A stretch of DNA of 64,000 nt from the NCBI GenBank assembly GCA_947579665.1, contig OX388346.1, positions 90,956,615 through 91,020,614 on the forward strand, given 5' to 3'. The notes under the pieces were generated by a model. That model made no database searches and had not been told where the DNA came from. It saw nothing but the letters and a program-made list of their open reading frames with translations. Position numbers and translations under genes: made by a program. Position 1 is the first letter of the stretch. Every line of letters starts with the position of its first letter. Origin of the DNA: Sympetrum striolatum (Eukaryota; Arthropoda; Insecta; Odonata; Libellulidae). Shown here in pieces: positions 51,901-62,500 of the stretch.

Positions 51901-54900
51901 TCTATCTGTGCTGTTTTTAAGTTTCCAAAATGCTTTTGACTGTGCAGCATTAGAAAGCCTCTATATATAAAGGTGCAAAACTCTTAAAAATATCTCTTTG
52001 GACAGACAACGACGGATGGTGTGTCGCAGTCGTCCAACCCGTTCATCCAGCAATCGAACATGAGTCCATACCACAATGGAATGCCCCTGGACGGATCCAA
52101 AAAAGGTTCGTAGATTTAAGCTTAAATATATGAATTTACTTTTCAAATATATTTCATTTGTCAAAATAAGTTCAATTTCGTGGCCCAGTATAGAATAAAA
52201 ATCCATAAATCGATTAAGAACATCGTAATCGACAATTTTTTTCTGAATTTTTAAAGGCCGAAAGTATTATAAATGATGTATGCAATGTATTTTCTGCTCA
52301 TATATCTTGGATATACGTGTGCGTTGTGATTTCTGTGTTATCCTGAAATTGCTTGAACAGAACTATTCTTGTTTTGCAAGATTCGCCGCGAAATTATTTC
52401 CTTCGATACATATCACCCTATTCTGCACTTCGTTTGTATACTTAACGTTATTCGGATAGATTCGTGCCTGTAAGATGATCATGATGCGTGCATTATGATC
52501 ATCCGTCAGGCCCCACTGCGCGGCTCGCATTTTTGTAATCACTGATATACTTTGTGTGCTAGCAGATGACCGGGGACGGTTCCCGGAGACTCAGCACTTC
52601 CTGGCGTTACCGGAGAGCTGTTGTCGATGGGTGGCGACCAAACCAAGGGAACGGAGCCACGGGAAGGCGGCGGGGGCGGTGGGGCCGCTGCCGCCCCCGC
52701 CGCAACACAAGCCAATTGGCGATGCATCGCAAGTGATGACCAGCGGAGTGATAAGGGCCATTGCGCCACCGCCACAACCGATTCCTATCCCGCCTCAGTC
52801 GCAGGTATACATGATTTTCTTTACTTGATAACCTTAGGCTAATTTAAACTTAGACAACAGAATCTCGGATGGGGAATTTAATTCGTCCTTAACTGCCGTC
52901 CGATACCTTTATATATCTAAACTATTTTTACTCTATCAATCAAACCCAGAAGAATCCCTTTCTGGTTCCCAAATAATTCTTCACTTACTCTTTTACGGTG
53001 GTAATTTGTTTCACTCCACATACTACTACCGCACCCATACCACTCCCTCCAGCCGATACCCAGATCCCTCTGCGAACTTTAAATATAGCCTTACAGCTTC
53101 TTCACTCTGCTGACTGACAGATTGCGTGTCATGGCCATAAATCTTCTTATGGATTTACAAAGAGCCTTGATTTAAAACAATTAAGTTATCAATCAGAAAA
53201 TTAATCAAACCTTGATGAAAATTAAAATTAGATCATCCAAGCCACCGAAATAGCCATACGCAATAGACAAAAATTCATCGTTGTAAAATTCCGATGAGAA
53301 TGTAATTGTGATGAAAGAGAACTTGGAGCACGGCTGTTAATGAATAAGAGATTTAAAATCAAAAAATGTTAAGACCGAAATAAGTTAACTAAGGGGGATC
53401 ATTATTAAGTCATCATTAAGTAAAGTCCGATATAAGTTTAACTATTAAGCATACAATAAAGGAGAGGAGTAATATGAAATTCAGAAAAAGGTTCCATCTA
53501 ATTAGCTAATTGATTAAGGGCGTTTCCTATCCATTGTTTATTAACTAAAATTCTCTTCATCAACAATCCTCAACTTTTATAAAATTTCCACATCCTCAAA
53601 ATCGCCTCATTCCACGAAGTTGCAAATTATTCTTTTTCTAATTAAAACAACCAATATTAAGAAATTTATGGAGTTTGCTGATTAATCGCATTGAAACACT
53701 TCTTGAATTTAATTACAATGAAGTAAGATACATCCACATTTTTTTGACAATAGGTAAGACTCATAATAACGAGACATGGGACTACGGACCAGACAAAAAA
53801 TAGAAAAAATCTTAAAAGTATCTGAAATATTAAAAGCAGAGCAAATGATTTAAAACTAATCCAAACAACTCAATTACCTCATTACAGGCTCGAAAAATCT
53901 GCTAGTGGTGCTTCATGAACAAGAGTTTAATAAGCAACATACTGTTTGTTTATATGTTAGAAGTCAATTGATTCTATTGTTGTCACGAGTTGGATTAAAG
54001 ATTGTTAAGTAAATCCATCCATGTTAAGTAAAAATGTTATAAAACAAGTGGCACTGGTCCTAATGGTTGGGAAACATTCCTCTAAATGATTTCAATAGAT
54101 AGTAAATGAGTTAAAATAATAAATCTCTAACTTCAACCATCTCTAGAATTCGTCCCCCATCCTGCCGCCATGTCGTAATGGAAACGAGACGACGCAGAGG
54201 TGGAAGGACGATGAAGATGCGACTGACAATTCTTTGGAGCCCTTGATCGGGGTTAAAAACCAGATGGCAGGAGCGCCGCACGGCGCAGCGGCAACCCTGC
54301 ACCCAAACCAACTGTCGGCGACTCCAGCGGCAGGAGCCGCGCTCACAAGACACCATCAGCCGTCGCAACAGGCACCAAAAGGACCAGTGGTGAGCAGGAT
54401 GTGTAGCATCCCATAGAACCTTGCATGCCTTTTATGCATGTCGGACCTTATCTGTGATCCCGCGAAAACAGCAGAATAGCCAAGACCCATCGAAACCCAT
54501 GACTGAGGTTGTAGTAGGGTAATTAATCGCATGCATAAGACGCTTAACTGCATATTGTTGCACGATATGCGTACCTAGCTTAGATATTGATGTTGTGTGG
54601 ACTGTTAGAGTAGAAGGAGGCGCGGTATGTGGTAGAAAAAAGGCAATTGCTAAGACCATAATGCCAAGAGACCTGAATTATTCCAAATTATTTTTTTCTG
54701 AACTGAAAGGGAATAAAATATAATAAATCACACATTAACAAGAGATATATTTACAAGGAAGAACTGTTAAAGAAAAAATATCGAAATTGAACTGTGTAAT
54801 GAAAATGTTGTCACGGAAAGTCATTTCATAACAAAGTTGGTTTTGATCTCGTGTCACCAACCGTTTGATTTTTCCTTGACGGAGAAAGGCGAACACTGGA

Positions 54901-57900
54901 GATAAAAGCTATATATTTAAAATTTTAGGTTCTTCCAAACATCTCAAGAGGTCTACTGTTATTCTGAAAAAACTAATTGTAACTAGTATACCAAATAAAA
55001 CACGGTTGATGTTGAGCTGTAATCTGACAAAAAATAAAAATACCACAAAGCATTAGGAGCAGCAACATTAATATGAAATTGACAGCTATCCCTACGATAA
55101 GCTAGCGTAAATTACCTTTAACAAAAAATATAACGATATCTCAGAGAAATCAAATTAGAATATCTCTCGCACAATAGGGAAATGACTGGAAAAATAATTC
55201 TAACTTAAGGAAAAAAAGAGAAGATATCAAAATGATACATTCATAAAATGGCGTCGCATTCATTGAGAATGAATTTAAATTTAAAATATTACAATTCCGG
55301 ACTGCGGAGTTACGGATTACAGAGCGCAAAACGGATCTTAACACTTGGAAAATGATTTTTATAACAAGCTCGTAGTTGAAGTTTACTATGGATGACATAA
55401 ATTTATTTGGTGTGAAGATAATATAAAGATCATATGAATGAGAGAAATTCTCAAAAAACTATCACATCTACAATGAAACGTTTGCACTTAATTTGTGTCG
55501 CTAAAATCATCGCAGATAAATTGAAAAAATAATTACCTGATTGTGAAAGGGAAAAATTGCTAAGCAAGTAGAAACACAAAAGCATCTATTCATTCTGCGC
55601 CATCTTCTTTGCGAAACGTTAGGTAAAGGGTAAAACTGTGCCGGAATCATAAAGAGCAGCAATCGTATCGAGAGGATACTAAAAGACATAATATATAAAG
55701 TTAAAACATTTTGCGGCGCTTTTGCCACAATTAGCAGTCACGATGCGCTCCCGGTCATGACATGAGACATAAAAGGCATGCATTGACTAAAATATCAAGT
55801 TTCGCCACTCCAAGCATAAGTAACTTCATCTGCAATTCATAGTTCAGTATTTCTACCAACAGATCCCGCCACCGCCGCCCGACGCCGCCTCCCATTCGGA
55901 GGGAGTCACCCTGGGCGTGGGTCCGTGCCATCGGACCATCGCTGGGATGGAGGGCAAGGCCCCTCCGGGTTCTGCATGGATCCCGCTCTCCGCCTTCGTC
56001 TCCTCTCGACTCACGGCACCCACGCAGCAGCCCTACTACGGAGTGCACACTGGAGAAGCATTCGCCACTGGCTGCGAAGCGAGGCTCCTCACATGGCTCC
56101 GGCAGAGCGCCGATGGACTCTTCGTGCTCGGCTTTTGTGTCATAGCTTTTCTGAAGGTGAGGAACCGCCTGACTGTTCATCGGCCGACAGTTTAATCGGT
56201 GAACCGAATTAAGTTCACTTCCTGACGGAAAACTTTCGTTCATAGCTCCTGACTCGGGGTCTTATCCATGGTTTTCTGATAAGCACTTTTTAGATCACTT
56301 TATTTCTAAACAGTAAAGTTTGATTATTGAGCTGAGATGAAGCCCAGTACTGGCCCAGGCCAATAGTACTGAACTATTGGCTGACAGTTTAGTTTGCAGT
56401 TTTCGGGTTCAAGAAACCTATCGCCACAGCAGATATGCCGTGTATACTCAATGAGTGTTACTCATGTATATGAAGACTCATAGGCAAGAATTCGCTTTAC
56501 CATACCTCACATCGACCGATACATTTGAGAGCTATTTCTAGTCACATACGAAAAATTATATTCGAGGACAAGAACGAAGGGGCAATTAATAATGATGTAT
56601 TAGGTGTATTCTTAAAAGTTCTTCGAAAGCTCAGGTCATTTTTAACGTGGGCTCTCACCGGAAACCGAACCAGAGACCGCGTTCACCAAAGTCAGCTCAC
56701 ATTGCTATCCGGGAGCCCAATCAATAACGATAATGATAATGTCTGCGAACATTCAAGGTTCGACCTGTTAACGAGGTTTTCCCAGGCTCTAAGCAAAAAG
56801 GAACCCCTTCCCAAAAGAATGGTTAGAAATTAGGATAAACATTTATCGTCATTAACGGAATTACCCATCTTTACAACAATTCTATGAGATAAGGATAAAT
56901 AACCTAACGACATTTCGACAGAAACCACATTCACAGAATCGATCGATTCGAAGTATTGCTAACTGCTATATTCCATGTCAACTATTTAGGCTGAATTACA
57001 TTTATTGACATTTTCGACAAGAAAAAGGTTAATGAGCTAACATTCAGCATCTCTCATACGAGGCTTGTCCAGAAAGTAAGTGTACTGAATTTTTGAAGGT
57101 TACAAACATTTTTATTTGAACCAAAAATTACCTGTTTACATTAATACATATGTAAGCTATTATTCGACATAGTCGCCATTCCTCTCAATGCTGATGGTGA
57201 ACCTGATTATTAATTTTGTTATGCCTTCCTCGAAGTAGTTTCCCGCCAAACCCATCGTCTACTTCTCCACCTCCCCCTTCACCTCCTCGTCGGTTGAAAA
57301 TCTTTTTCCACCCATGTGCAGCTTCAGGGAGGTTAAAACGATAGTAATCTGAAGGTGCTAGGTCAGGGGAAGACGCGGGATGGTTCAGGACATCCCATTT
57401 AAACGAGGCGAGCAGTTCCTTCGCCCGGCCTCCACTCGATTCAACTTGTGTTGGTCCGTCAGCTGTTTCGGGACTCACCTCGCAGACAGTTTCCGATATC
57501 CAAGGGTTTTTGTGATGGTTTTGTGTAGCAGAGATCTGGAGATTAGTGGAAAAATCGCAGAAGGTTCATCCACAGTCAATCTGCGACCGTCACGGAACGC
57601 ATTTTCCATTTTTTCCACAATTTCGTCAGTCACAATTGAAGGTCTTCCGTTCCTCTGATAATCATGCACAGACGTACGACCGTTTTTAAACTCGCGACAC
57701 CACTTGAACACACTAGAGTGATTCATAGCTTTATCACCATATGCAGTTTTTTCCTCATTATAAACCTCAAACGGAGTTTTTCCCTTCCATACAAGGTAAC
57801 GGATGACGCCGGGTATTTCGCACTTGGCGGGAGATTGGGTTGACATTTTTCACGAAACTTATTGTCGCGTCGACAATTCTCAACGTACTGACATTGAACC

Positions 57901-59568
57901 AGTCTTTTTGTGGAGGGGAGGAATCAGGCTACAAGGCAGAGTCAAACATGTCAAAAAAAAAATTCCTTCCTCCGTGAGAGCCTCAGTACACTAACTTTCT
58001 GGACATGCCTCGTATTTCAGATTAATCAGTAAATTTTATTTATTTTTTAGATTTACATTATAAGCACATACTCAAAATTTCTTGATCTCAAAAATACATT
58101 CACTTCTACGTTTTTTTACAGTAAATTACCTCTGATGAAGGAATGAATTACAATAAATTCAATCCAAAAAATTATACGAGTTTTGACAGAATCGTTACTT
58201 ATCAATTTTAACTTAGCTCATATATGTTGATAAACTCATAATCTCCAGCAAAAAAGGCTGTGTATTCAGATCAACATTTCATGGTGTATAAATACGAAGG
58301 CTTTCACTTCAGATTGTCAGCAATAAGATATATTTGAGAGTATGCACAGAATAAAGAAAATTGCCACGTCGGCAAAGCGCTCATGTCATGGATTCACTAG
58401 GCCTTCCTTTCTAGCTTAATATAAATTAATAGTTGAATCTAAATAGAAATAGTGCCACAAAATGTTTTTGCTGAAATCATACAGCAAAATTATTATTTGG
58501 AAAAAATGTGCATCAATAGAGTCGTTTCCCATAATGATCAGTTCACTAATCATAATCAATCAATAATATATAATTTTCAAATATTTACGTCCTAATCTTT
58601 TGGATAATTATTTATAACCGGATGATATCAAAGTATGATCCACTACTGTTACTTATTTTCACAAAAATCTTTTACTCCACTAGCTTTGTTTCGTTGGCAT
58701 CTTACGATACGAAATCCGAGAAATGGTACAGAAGATACGACTACTCCGTGGCTGTGGAGACGAGGAAGAGGGAGGCGGCTTGGGAATGATAAGTCCCACA
58801 GAACGCGTCTCCGTCAACGGTGACGACGAGGACCTGCAAGAAGGAGAAGGCGGAGGAGTTGTGGGAGGGGGAATTGGAGGAGGCGGTGGGGGTGGTGGTG
58901 GAGACGTCGGAGGAGGGACCGGGCTTCTTGGAGGAGGCAGCCTTCAGGACACCAGTGCGGCCACCAACCGAAGCAACTCGGTAACCACGACGTTTGTCGA
59001 AGGTCTCACACCGCCTCCATCTACGCAACCCCTGGGCCCCCAGCAGGCGCCTCCGGCCATCACGCACAACCACATGGGCCACAACCATCTCCTCCTGGGT
59101 GGTTCCTCGCTTTTGCAAGCACCTCAATCTCCGCAGGCCAACCTCCCCCTTCTTCAACACCAACACCACAACCACGTCCCGCTTCCCAGACATTTGCTCC
59201 TCCACCACCACCATCATTTGCACCATCTCCTGTTACCGGGAAATGGTTCTTCCGGTGGGGCGGCGGGAGAGTCGACGGCTCTCCCGATGGACGCTGGCTC
59301 CGATAGCCTAGAGAGCACTCCGGTGCATCGCAGGTCTTCGGCGCCTAGATCAAGTCTCAAAGATTCCTTACAGAACAACAACGACGGTACGGACTCCGAC
59401 ACGAACAGCAATTGTGCCCTCATAGTCGACCACAGAGGTGGCGAGTTCAGCAATGCCTCGCCCCCTTTCCCCATGAGGTCGTGTTCCGGTCCAAATGGTA
59501 ACAACAATGAACTCCACGAGCTCCAGGAGCTAAGAAAAAAGCCTATTTCGAGGCAGACTCAGATCTGA
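39720..59568 (+). CDS. tetraspanin with oversized extracellular loop and long C-terminal tail (six-exon model)
   Basis: Joined exons: 39720-39917, 48468-48776, 52566-52804, 54147-54389, 55863-56156, 58684-59568. The protein is about 722 residues, against 200-350 usual for the family. Tetraspanins are four-pass membrane scaffolds that organise receptors and adhesion proteins in the plasma membrane. Visible: TM1 at about 7-28, TM2 at 50-72, TM3 at 86-107, a large extracellular loop from about 108 to 410 with CCG (145-147), PESCC (185-189), single Cys near 258 and 352 and GC (400-401), TM4 at about 413-435, then a juxtamembrane RYEIREMVQKIR typical of the family. The loop is two to three times normal size because of Pro/Ala-rich inserts. 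All junctions are phase 0 except exon 2 to exon 3, which does not fit; a small exon of length 3n+1 is probably missing from this model. The start was chosen because the ATG at 39720 gives the usual short cytosolic N-terminus. I cannot name the orthologue. Confidence 0.8.
40497..40706 (+). repeat. left terminal inverted repeat of the RAG1-like element
   Basis: Pairs with about 42756-42968. Contains the GC-rich core ggcggagcaccgtcctccgc, itself able to form a hairpin, and begins with ataagctatgaacc (from 40503), shared by both ends. Confidence 0.9.
40940..42356 (-). pseudogene. RAG1-like/Transib-like transposase, multi-exon, broken
   Basis: Exon pieces on minus: (a) about 42356-42162, with ENPRPSSPRFCRPIRL then an in-frame stop, and HRIKFRLLLTMINGK; (b) 42073 to about 41875, VCNALTEITGLKCYICGAK then, after a frameshift, IRFFECLLHISYQLNFKKW; (c) about 41765-41615, FRKKMGPIVDVPIPGYGSTNDG; (d) 41424-40940, with an in-frame stop after GIDEDLIK, then YPWYYMPPTVHKVLIHGAEI and EEAMEARNKDAWKYRERYTRKQS, ending in an acidic tail. 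Introns 42074-42161 and 41425-41614 have GT/AG ends and join in phase. Known RAG1 features that match: CxxC of the zinc region, HxxxxH (HKVLIH against HKTLAH in RAG1), and the final block with catalytic Glu followed by NK and RxS. The N-terminal catalytic part was not recognised. Not functional. Confidence 0.75.
42756..42968 (-). repeat. right terminal inverted repeat of the RAG1-like element
   Basis: Reverse complement of the left arm, with three base differences over the inner 150 bp and an 8-bp difference in length in the outer part near 42901-42920. Confidence 0.9.
43000..46570. other. tetraspanin intron 1, nothing further recognised
   Basis: AT-rich. A GC-richer stretch at about 43370-43520 may be a decayed element, but no ends or coding sequence could be matched. 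Confidence 0.5.
46574..47751 (+). mobile_element. Tigger/pogo-type DNA transposon relic
   Basis: Starts with cagtggaacctcgaataacgg, the recognisable terminal repeat of Tigger/pogo elements, directly after TA (46572-46573), their target dinucleotide. The transposase DNA-binding domain is absent; the DDE part follows from about 46818. No matching right terminal repeat was found, so the 3' end is lost or diverged. Lies in tetraspanin intron 1. Confidence 0.8.
46818..47751 (+). pseudogene. Tigger-type DDE transposase, catalytic part
   Basis: Reads VSETIVSEWQYKFKKF, NSDETGLFYKA, a stop, PNKTV, then NPRCFKGVRFDHLDVTWRSN and KVILFLDNATCHPNLKL. Near 47275 a small deletion and frameshift remove several codons, and the next frame resumes at CQPLDQGVIQTFECLYRK. 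The three aspartates expected at the DDE site (in SDETG, FLDN and PLDQG) are all still present, although split over two frames. The N-terminal CENP-B-type DNA-binding region is missing. One stop and one frameshift make it inactive. Confidence 0.85.
47757..48467. other. end of tetraspanin intron 1, nothing recognised
   Basis: AT-rich, with minus-strand frames of no recognisable family; leads into the acceptor at 48467. Confidence 0.5.
48468..48776 (+). CDS. tetraspanin exon 2: TM2 end, TM3, CCG motif
   Basis: 103 codons in phase 0 on both sides. The acceptor is ctgtttttcaaag and the donor cag/gtaaga. Reads ALGCAGALRLSERLLHAYWF (conserved GC-GA pattern after TM2), a Leu-rich TM3, then ERHCCGVEGPHDF, the diagnostic CCG motif of the large loop. 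Clearly GC-richer than its introns. Confidence 0.92.
48777..52565. other. tetraspanin intron 2, may hide a small exon
   Basis: Contains a probable LINE 3' tail (49440-49555), an A/G-rich stretch (50520-50900) and, just before exon 3, an imperfect palindrome with 9-bp perfect arms (gatgatcat ... atgatcatc, about 52473-52504). The phase of exons 2 and 3 predicts an exon of length 3n+1 here; I did not find a convincing one. Confidence 0.5.
49440..49555 (+). mobile_element. probable LINE 3' tail
   Basis: gccgaataaataaagacg followed by a degenerate (ATT)n run has the form of a non-LTR retrotransposon 3' end. Coding homology upstream is not recognisable. Confidence 0.4.
52566..52804 (+). CDS. tetraspanin exon 3: PESCC motif and Pro-rich insert
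   Basis: The acceptor is tgtgctagcag at 52565, the donor tcgcag/gtatac in phase 0. The frame that carries QHFLALPESCCRW, the second cysteine motif of tetraspanins, needs one base from the previous exon, whereas exon 2 supplies none; reading in phase 0 from 52566 meets a stop at 52737-52739. After the motif comes a Pro-rich insert (PLPPPPQHKP ... APPPQPIPIPPQ) not usual in the family. Confidence 0.75.
52805..54146. other. tetraspanin intron 3, nothing recognised
   Basis: AT-rich intron DNA between a gtatac donor and the ctctag acceptor. No element or repeat seen. Confidence 0.6.
54147..54389 (+). CDS. tetraspanin exon 4: loop insert with Cys and sequons
   Basis: 81 codons, phase 0 at both ends. 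The acceptor is ttcaaccatctctag, the donor gtg/gtgagc. Starts NSSPILPPCRNGNETT, with one cysteine and two N-glycosylation sequons (NSS, NET), consistent with an extracellular position. The remainder is Ala/Gln/Pro-rich low complexity. The exon was chosen because it is open exactly between good splice sites in the phase the next exon needs. Confidence 0.7.
54390..55862. other. tetraspanin intron 4, nothing recognised
   Basis: A moderately GC-balanced stretch at 54420-54660, otherwise AT-rich. Minus-strand frames here lack domains. Confidence 0.6.
55863..56156 (+). CDS. tetraspanin exon 5: loop end and TM4
   Basis: 98 codons, phase 0 at both ends (acceptor tttctaccaacag, donor aag/gtgagg). Pro-rich start, one cysteine in GVGPCHRT, then AFATGCEARLLTWLRQS, matching the GC-x(6)-WL pattern that precedes TM4 in tetraspanins, and GLFVLGFCVIAFLK as the start of TM4. 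Confidence 0.88.
56595..56730 (-). mobile_element. tRNA-derived SINE (same family as 16.1 and 22.6 kb)
   Basis: On minus: ctgactttggtgaacgcggtc, a mutated B box (tctggttcggtttccggtg), then gagcccacgttaaaaatgacc and gagctttcgaagaac, aligning piece by piece with the copy at 22.6 kb. Lies in tetraspanin intron 5. Confidence 0.7.
57059..58012 (-). mobile_element. mariner element, internally deleted, with intact ends
   Basis: Terminal inverted repeats of 30 bp with two mismatches (cgaggc-t/a-tgtccagaaagt-a/t-agtgtactga) bound the element exactly at 57059 and 58012. TA flanks it on both sides (57057-57058 and 58013-58014), the target duplication of the Tc1/mariner group. Length is 954 bp against about 1.3 kb for a complete mariner. 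It carries a transposase on minus that lost much of its catalytic region. It lies in tetraspanin intron 5, opposite to the gene. Confidence 0.92.
57185..57846 (-). pseudogene. mariner transposase, internally deleted
   Basis: Starts at the ATG at 57846 (MSTQSPAKCEIPGVIRYL). The first 120 codons are open and carry the paired helix-turn-helix DNA-binding region of the SETMAR type (KTPFEVYNEEKTAYGDKAM ... VFKWCREFKNGRTSVHD). Near 57475 the frame breaks at a TGA, and the reading shifts to KELLASFKWDVLNHPASSPD, joining sequence from before the first catalytic Asp directly to the third (SPDLAPSDY). The segment with the first two aspartates is deleted. About 220 codons remain of about 345. It may still bind ends if transcribed but cannot catalyse transposition. 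Confidence 0.9.
58015..58683. other. end of tetraspanin intron 5, nothing recognised
   Basis: AT-rich DNA between the mariner insertion and the exon 6 acceptor. Confidence 0.6.
58684..59568 (+). CDS. tetraspanin exon 6: TM4 end and long Gly/His-rich tail
   Basis: 294 codons plus TGA (59566-59568). The acceptor is tttactccactag, phase 0. Begins LCFVGILRYEIREMVQKIR, completing TM4 and the membrane-proximal cytosolic segment. The tail then has an acidic stretch, a run of Gly-rich repeats, a Pro/Gln part, a His cluster (LLLHHHHHLHHLL) and a Ser/Asn-rich end. A weak alternative splice (donor ccaaatg/gtaaca at 59498, acceptor ccccctcag at 59619) would replace the last residues; the unspliced reading looks more coding-like. 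Confidence 0.85.
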   Translation, partial: LCFVGILRYEIREMVQKIRLLRGCGDEEEGGGLGMISPTERVSVNGDDEDLQEGEGGGVVGGGIGGGGGGGGGDVGGGTGLLGGGSLQDTSAATNRSNSVTTTFVEGLTPPPSTQPLGPQQAPPAITHNHMGHNHLLLGGSSLLQAPQSPQANLPLLQHQHHNHVPLPRHLLLHHHHHLHHLLLPGNGSSGGAAGESTALPMDAGSDSLESTPVHRRSSAPRSSLKDSLQNNNDGTDSDTNSNCALIVDHRGGEFSNASPPFPMRSCSGPNGNNNELHELQELRKKPISRQTQI

Positions 59569-62500
59569 CTACGGCGGTGGTTGGCGGCCTTGCTCCCTCA
59601 CTATAAATCTCCCCCTCAGATGTTGCCCGTGCCCTCCGTGTCCCCGCCTTCAACTGCACCAGCTTCTTCCTCATCCTCTCCTTCCTCGTTGTCTCTGTCC
59701 TCGCTGAGTCCCGAAGACAAGCGATGAAAAAAATATCAAAGAATACTACAAAAATCCTACCTTTTACCATCTTTAAAATCCCATAAAAGCATGAGAAACT
59801 ATTTTCTAATGCGTCCACAGGAGTGTTCTGTCTGCGAAAGCGAAATTAAGGGCTGAGCATTAAAGAGCAGCCGTGTGATACAAAATATTTGTACAGCATA
59901 ATATATAATTTTTGAAACACACTGCAAATTATTTCGTCATATGTTATATCAAAGGAAATATTTCATGACATTTTATACACCCATTTAACCGTGAAACCTA
60001 TATTGTTTACTATCTTAATGATCTTACTATTAACTACCTTAATTTTAATATCCTAAGAAACATAACTGCATCATTTTTAAGTTAAATTTATATCTGTCCG
60101 AGAAAAGGCGGCTGATGAAAACCTAGCATGAAGGACAGTACACTCCTTCCATGATAAAGAAAGGACTAAAAATTAATGTTATTAATCAACTATTTTTGAA
60201 ATTTTGCTTGTCCTAAAGCTAAATCACTCCAACAATTTACCGGGGATCGTTTCCACTTTCAAATTAAGTTGAAGGAACCAACCATACTCAGCAAGAATTT
60301 AGTCAAAGATTAAATAAACTTTCAGAAAAAATTGTGGAATCTAAGAGCAAGTTTATAAATAAGCTCTTAAACTAAAATAATGAAGATCAAGAACCATTGC
60401 AAAGGGATAGCAAACAATAATAACATTGATAAAATGCCAAATTTGGTGCCCGTGCTTGTGAACCACATGATTGAGTTGTACCATTGTTTCATGCTCCAGT
60501 CACATACCCCATCTCTAACGTTCTATCTGTCCATCATTTCTAATTACCTGTTTCTAAATCTCTTTGCATGAGGCCGCAGCCGTATCCGCCTCAGAAACAA
60601 ATTTTTCACAGAACCCCTAACAGTCTCCTATAAGAGTAAGGCACATCAAATGCATATATATTCCATGTGCTCACTGTGCTTCAGTTATTAATGAGAATTT
60701 AGGCTGAAATGCAAGAGTGAATCTAATAGGAGTGGACACGACAAGTGATAATGTGCTCCTTCAAGATATACATGTAGGAAACTTGAGTATGAACTGCTGG
60801 TTGATGGAATTGAGTGAAAGTAATGAAAAATGGCTAAGGCTGGTGAGATTTTTAACAAGTTTGAAACCTGGATTCATAAAAACTCATGAACTTTACACAA
60901 CGAATTGTAAAGAAAAATGTACATCAAGAGACTATAGTTTTAAACTGTGAAGATCCTCTCTGAGAGATGGGAGCAATTAATTGATCTCTTGCAAAAAAAT
61001 AATTGCATCCAATACCCTTCTCTCCGTGTTATTTTTATCTTGTGATCTTCAGAATTCTGTTTTCCTGTTTTTCATGTCCTTCTTGTTGTGTAGCTGTTGA
61101 ATCATTGAAATGTTCTATGTTATCTTTCCCTTTCTTCTCCTATCCAACATATTTGCTCCATGCACCCATTGGTGCGATCTGTAAACATTTATGAGCGTAT
61201 GCCTCCTTTAAAGACAGCATGTGTTAGTGCAATGGAGGTGGATTAATAACCATAGCATTAAAACTGGTTATCTCAGAGATGATGTGTTGAGAAACTCCAT
61301 TAAACACAATCACTTGACATCAGCAACGTAGAGAGTACAATAGCATATCTTTAGATTCCAAAAATCATCTTCCAGTTGACAAAATTAACAGCGATAAAGT
61401 TACGGTGTCATGGTGGTTAGCAGGGTAATAACAAACAACTCTAACTCTTTCACAAACAAACAAAATTAAATTGGTGAGGACCACACAATCTATTTCATCC
61501 TAAATTATGAAAATTCTAAAATTTTTCAACCAATTTGATTATGTATGGAGTTCGCCACAACAAGTTCTAAAAAACATAAAAACGGCTCAGTTTTAGTACT
61601 GAAAAACTAAAATTAAAATAAACATTCTGAGTCAGAAGAGGTGGCAATATTCCAAATAAGAAACACTATAAATGAGTTGCATTTTCCTTGCAATTTAAGT
61701 AACTAAATTAAATCCAAAGAGTCTGCATTTGATTTCAAAACAACGTCACTGAAAGAATTTGCAAATATTACCATTGAAATACAAATGACAAGATTGAAAT
61801 TGCATATCGCTAAAGATATTTTTGAGAAACCTAGAAAGAGTAATGCACACTAGGCTAGTACCTGATTACAAATGTTATATTTCTTTGTTAGAGCTGTTAA
61901 AACCTAAAAGATGTTTTGTTTCCATCAGTGCTAAAAAGAAACTTGCTTGCCAGCATAATCAACTGTATAATAATATAGATATATATTGCTAATTAAAATA
62001 TAAAAATAATGTAATTTAAAGAATTATTGAGATTTATTGAAGATTTATAATGAAAAATTAGGTCTAATGAAAAGGATGAGAAAATATTGTCCTCTGTGTA
62101 AAAGGGTGCTAGCAAATTGGATTTAAGTCAATTCGCCTGTTTAAAAATAAAAACAAGACCAAAGTATGGGTTTTCTTTGAGGTTAGTTTCGATAAATGAT
62201 TTTCACAGCTCCATGAGAAAGAAAACTGTCCCATGTATATTTTCCACATGAGCTTCAGAGTGCCTCACCATCTACTGTTGATGAATTTCACATTGAAATA
62301 ATCATAGCTTGACCTTTTCATTATCTTTAATGACCAACAGCACAACAGATTCTAAAGTTTCAATTCAATTCCTCAAAGCTAAACTTATAGATCCCAAACA
62401 TCACTTTATCTGTTGAAACTCGAGAAAAGAAAAGTGAAATGCCATGTCTACTGGCAAAAAACTGATTGAGAAAGAATTCAGATACACCAGACATGCCCAC

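Noticed and set aside
58741..59507. Long minus-strand frames opposite the last tetraspanin exon
   Set aside because: Antisense shadows of the GC-rich, repetitive tail; the plus strand has the family signatures and splice sites.
60717..60950. 77-codon plus-strand frame downstream of the tetraspanin
   Set aside because: No family recognised and no splice or promoter context; left unannotated.
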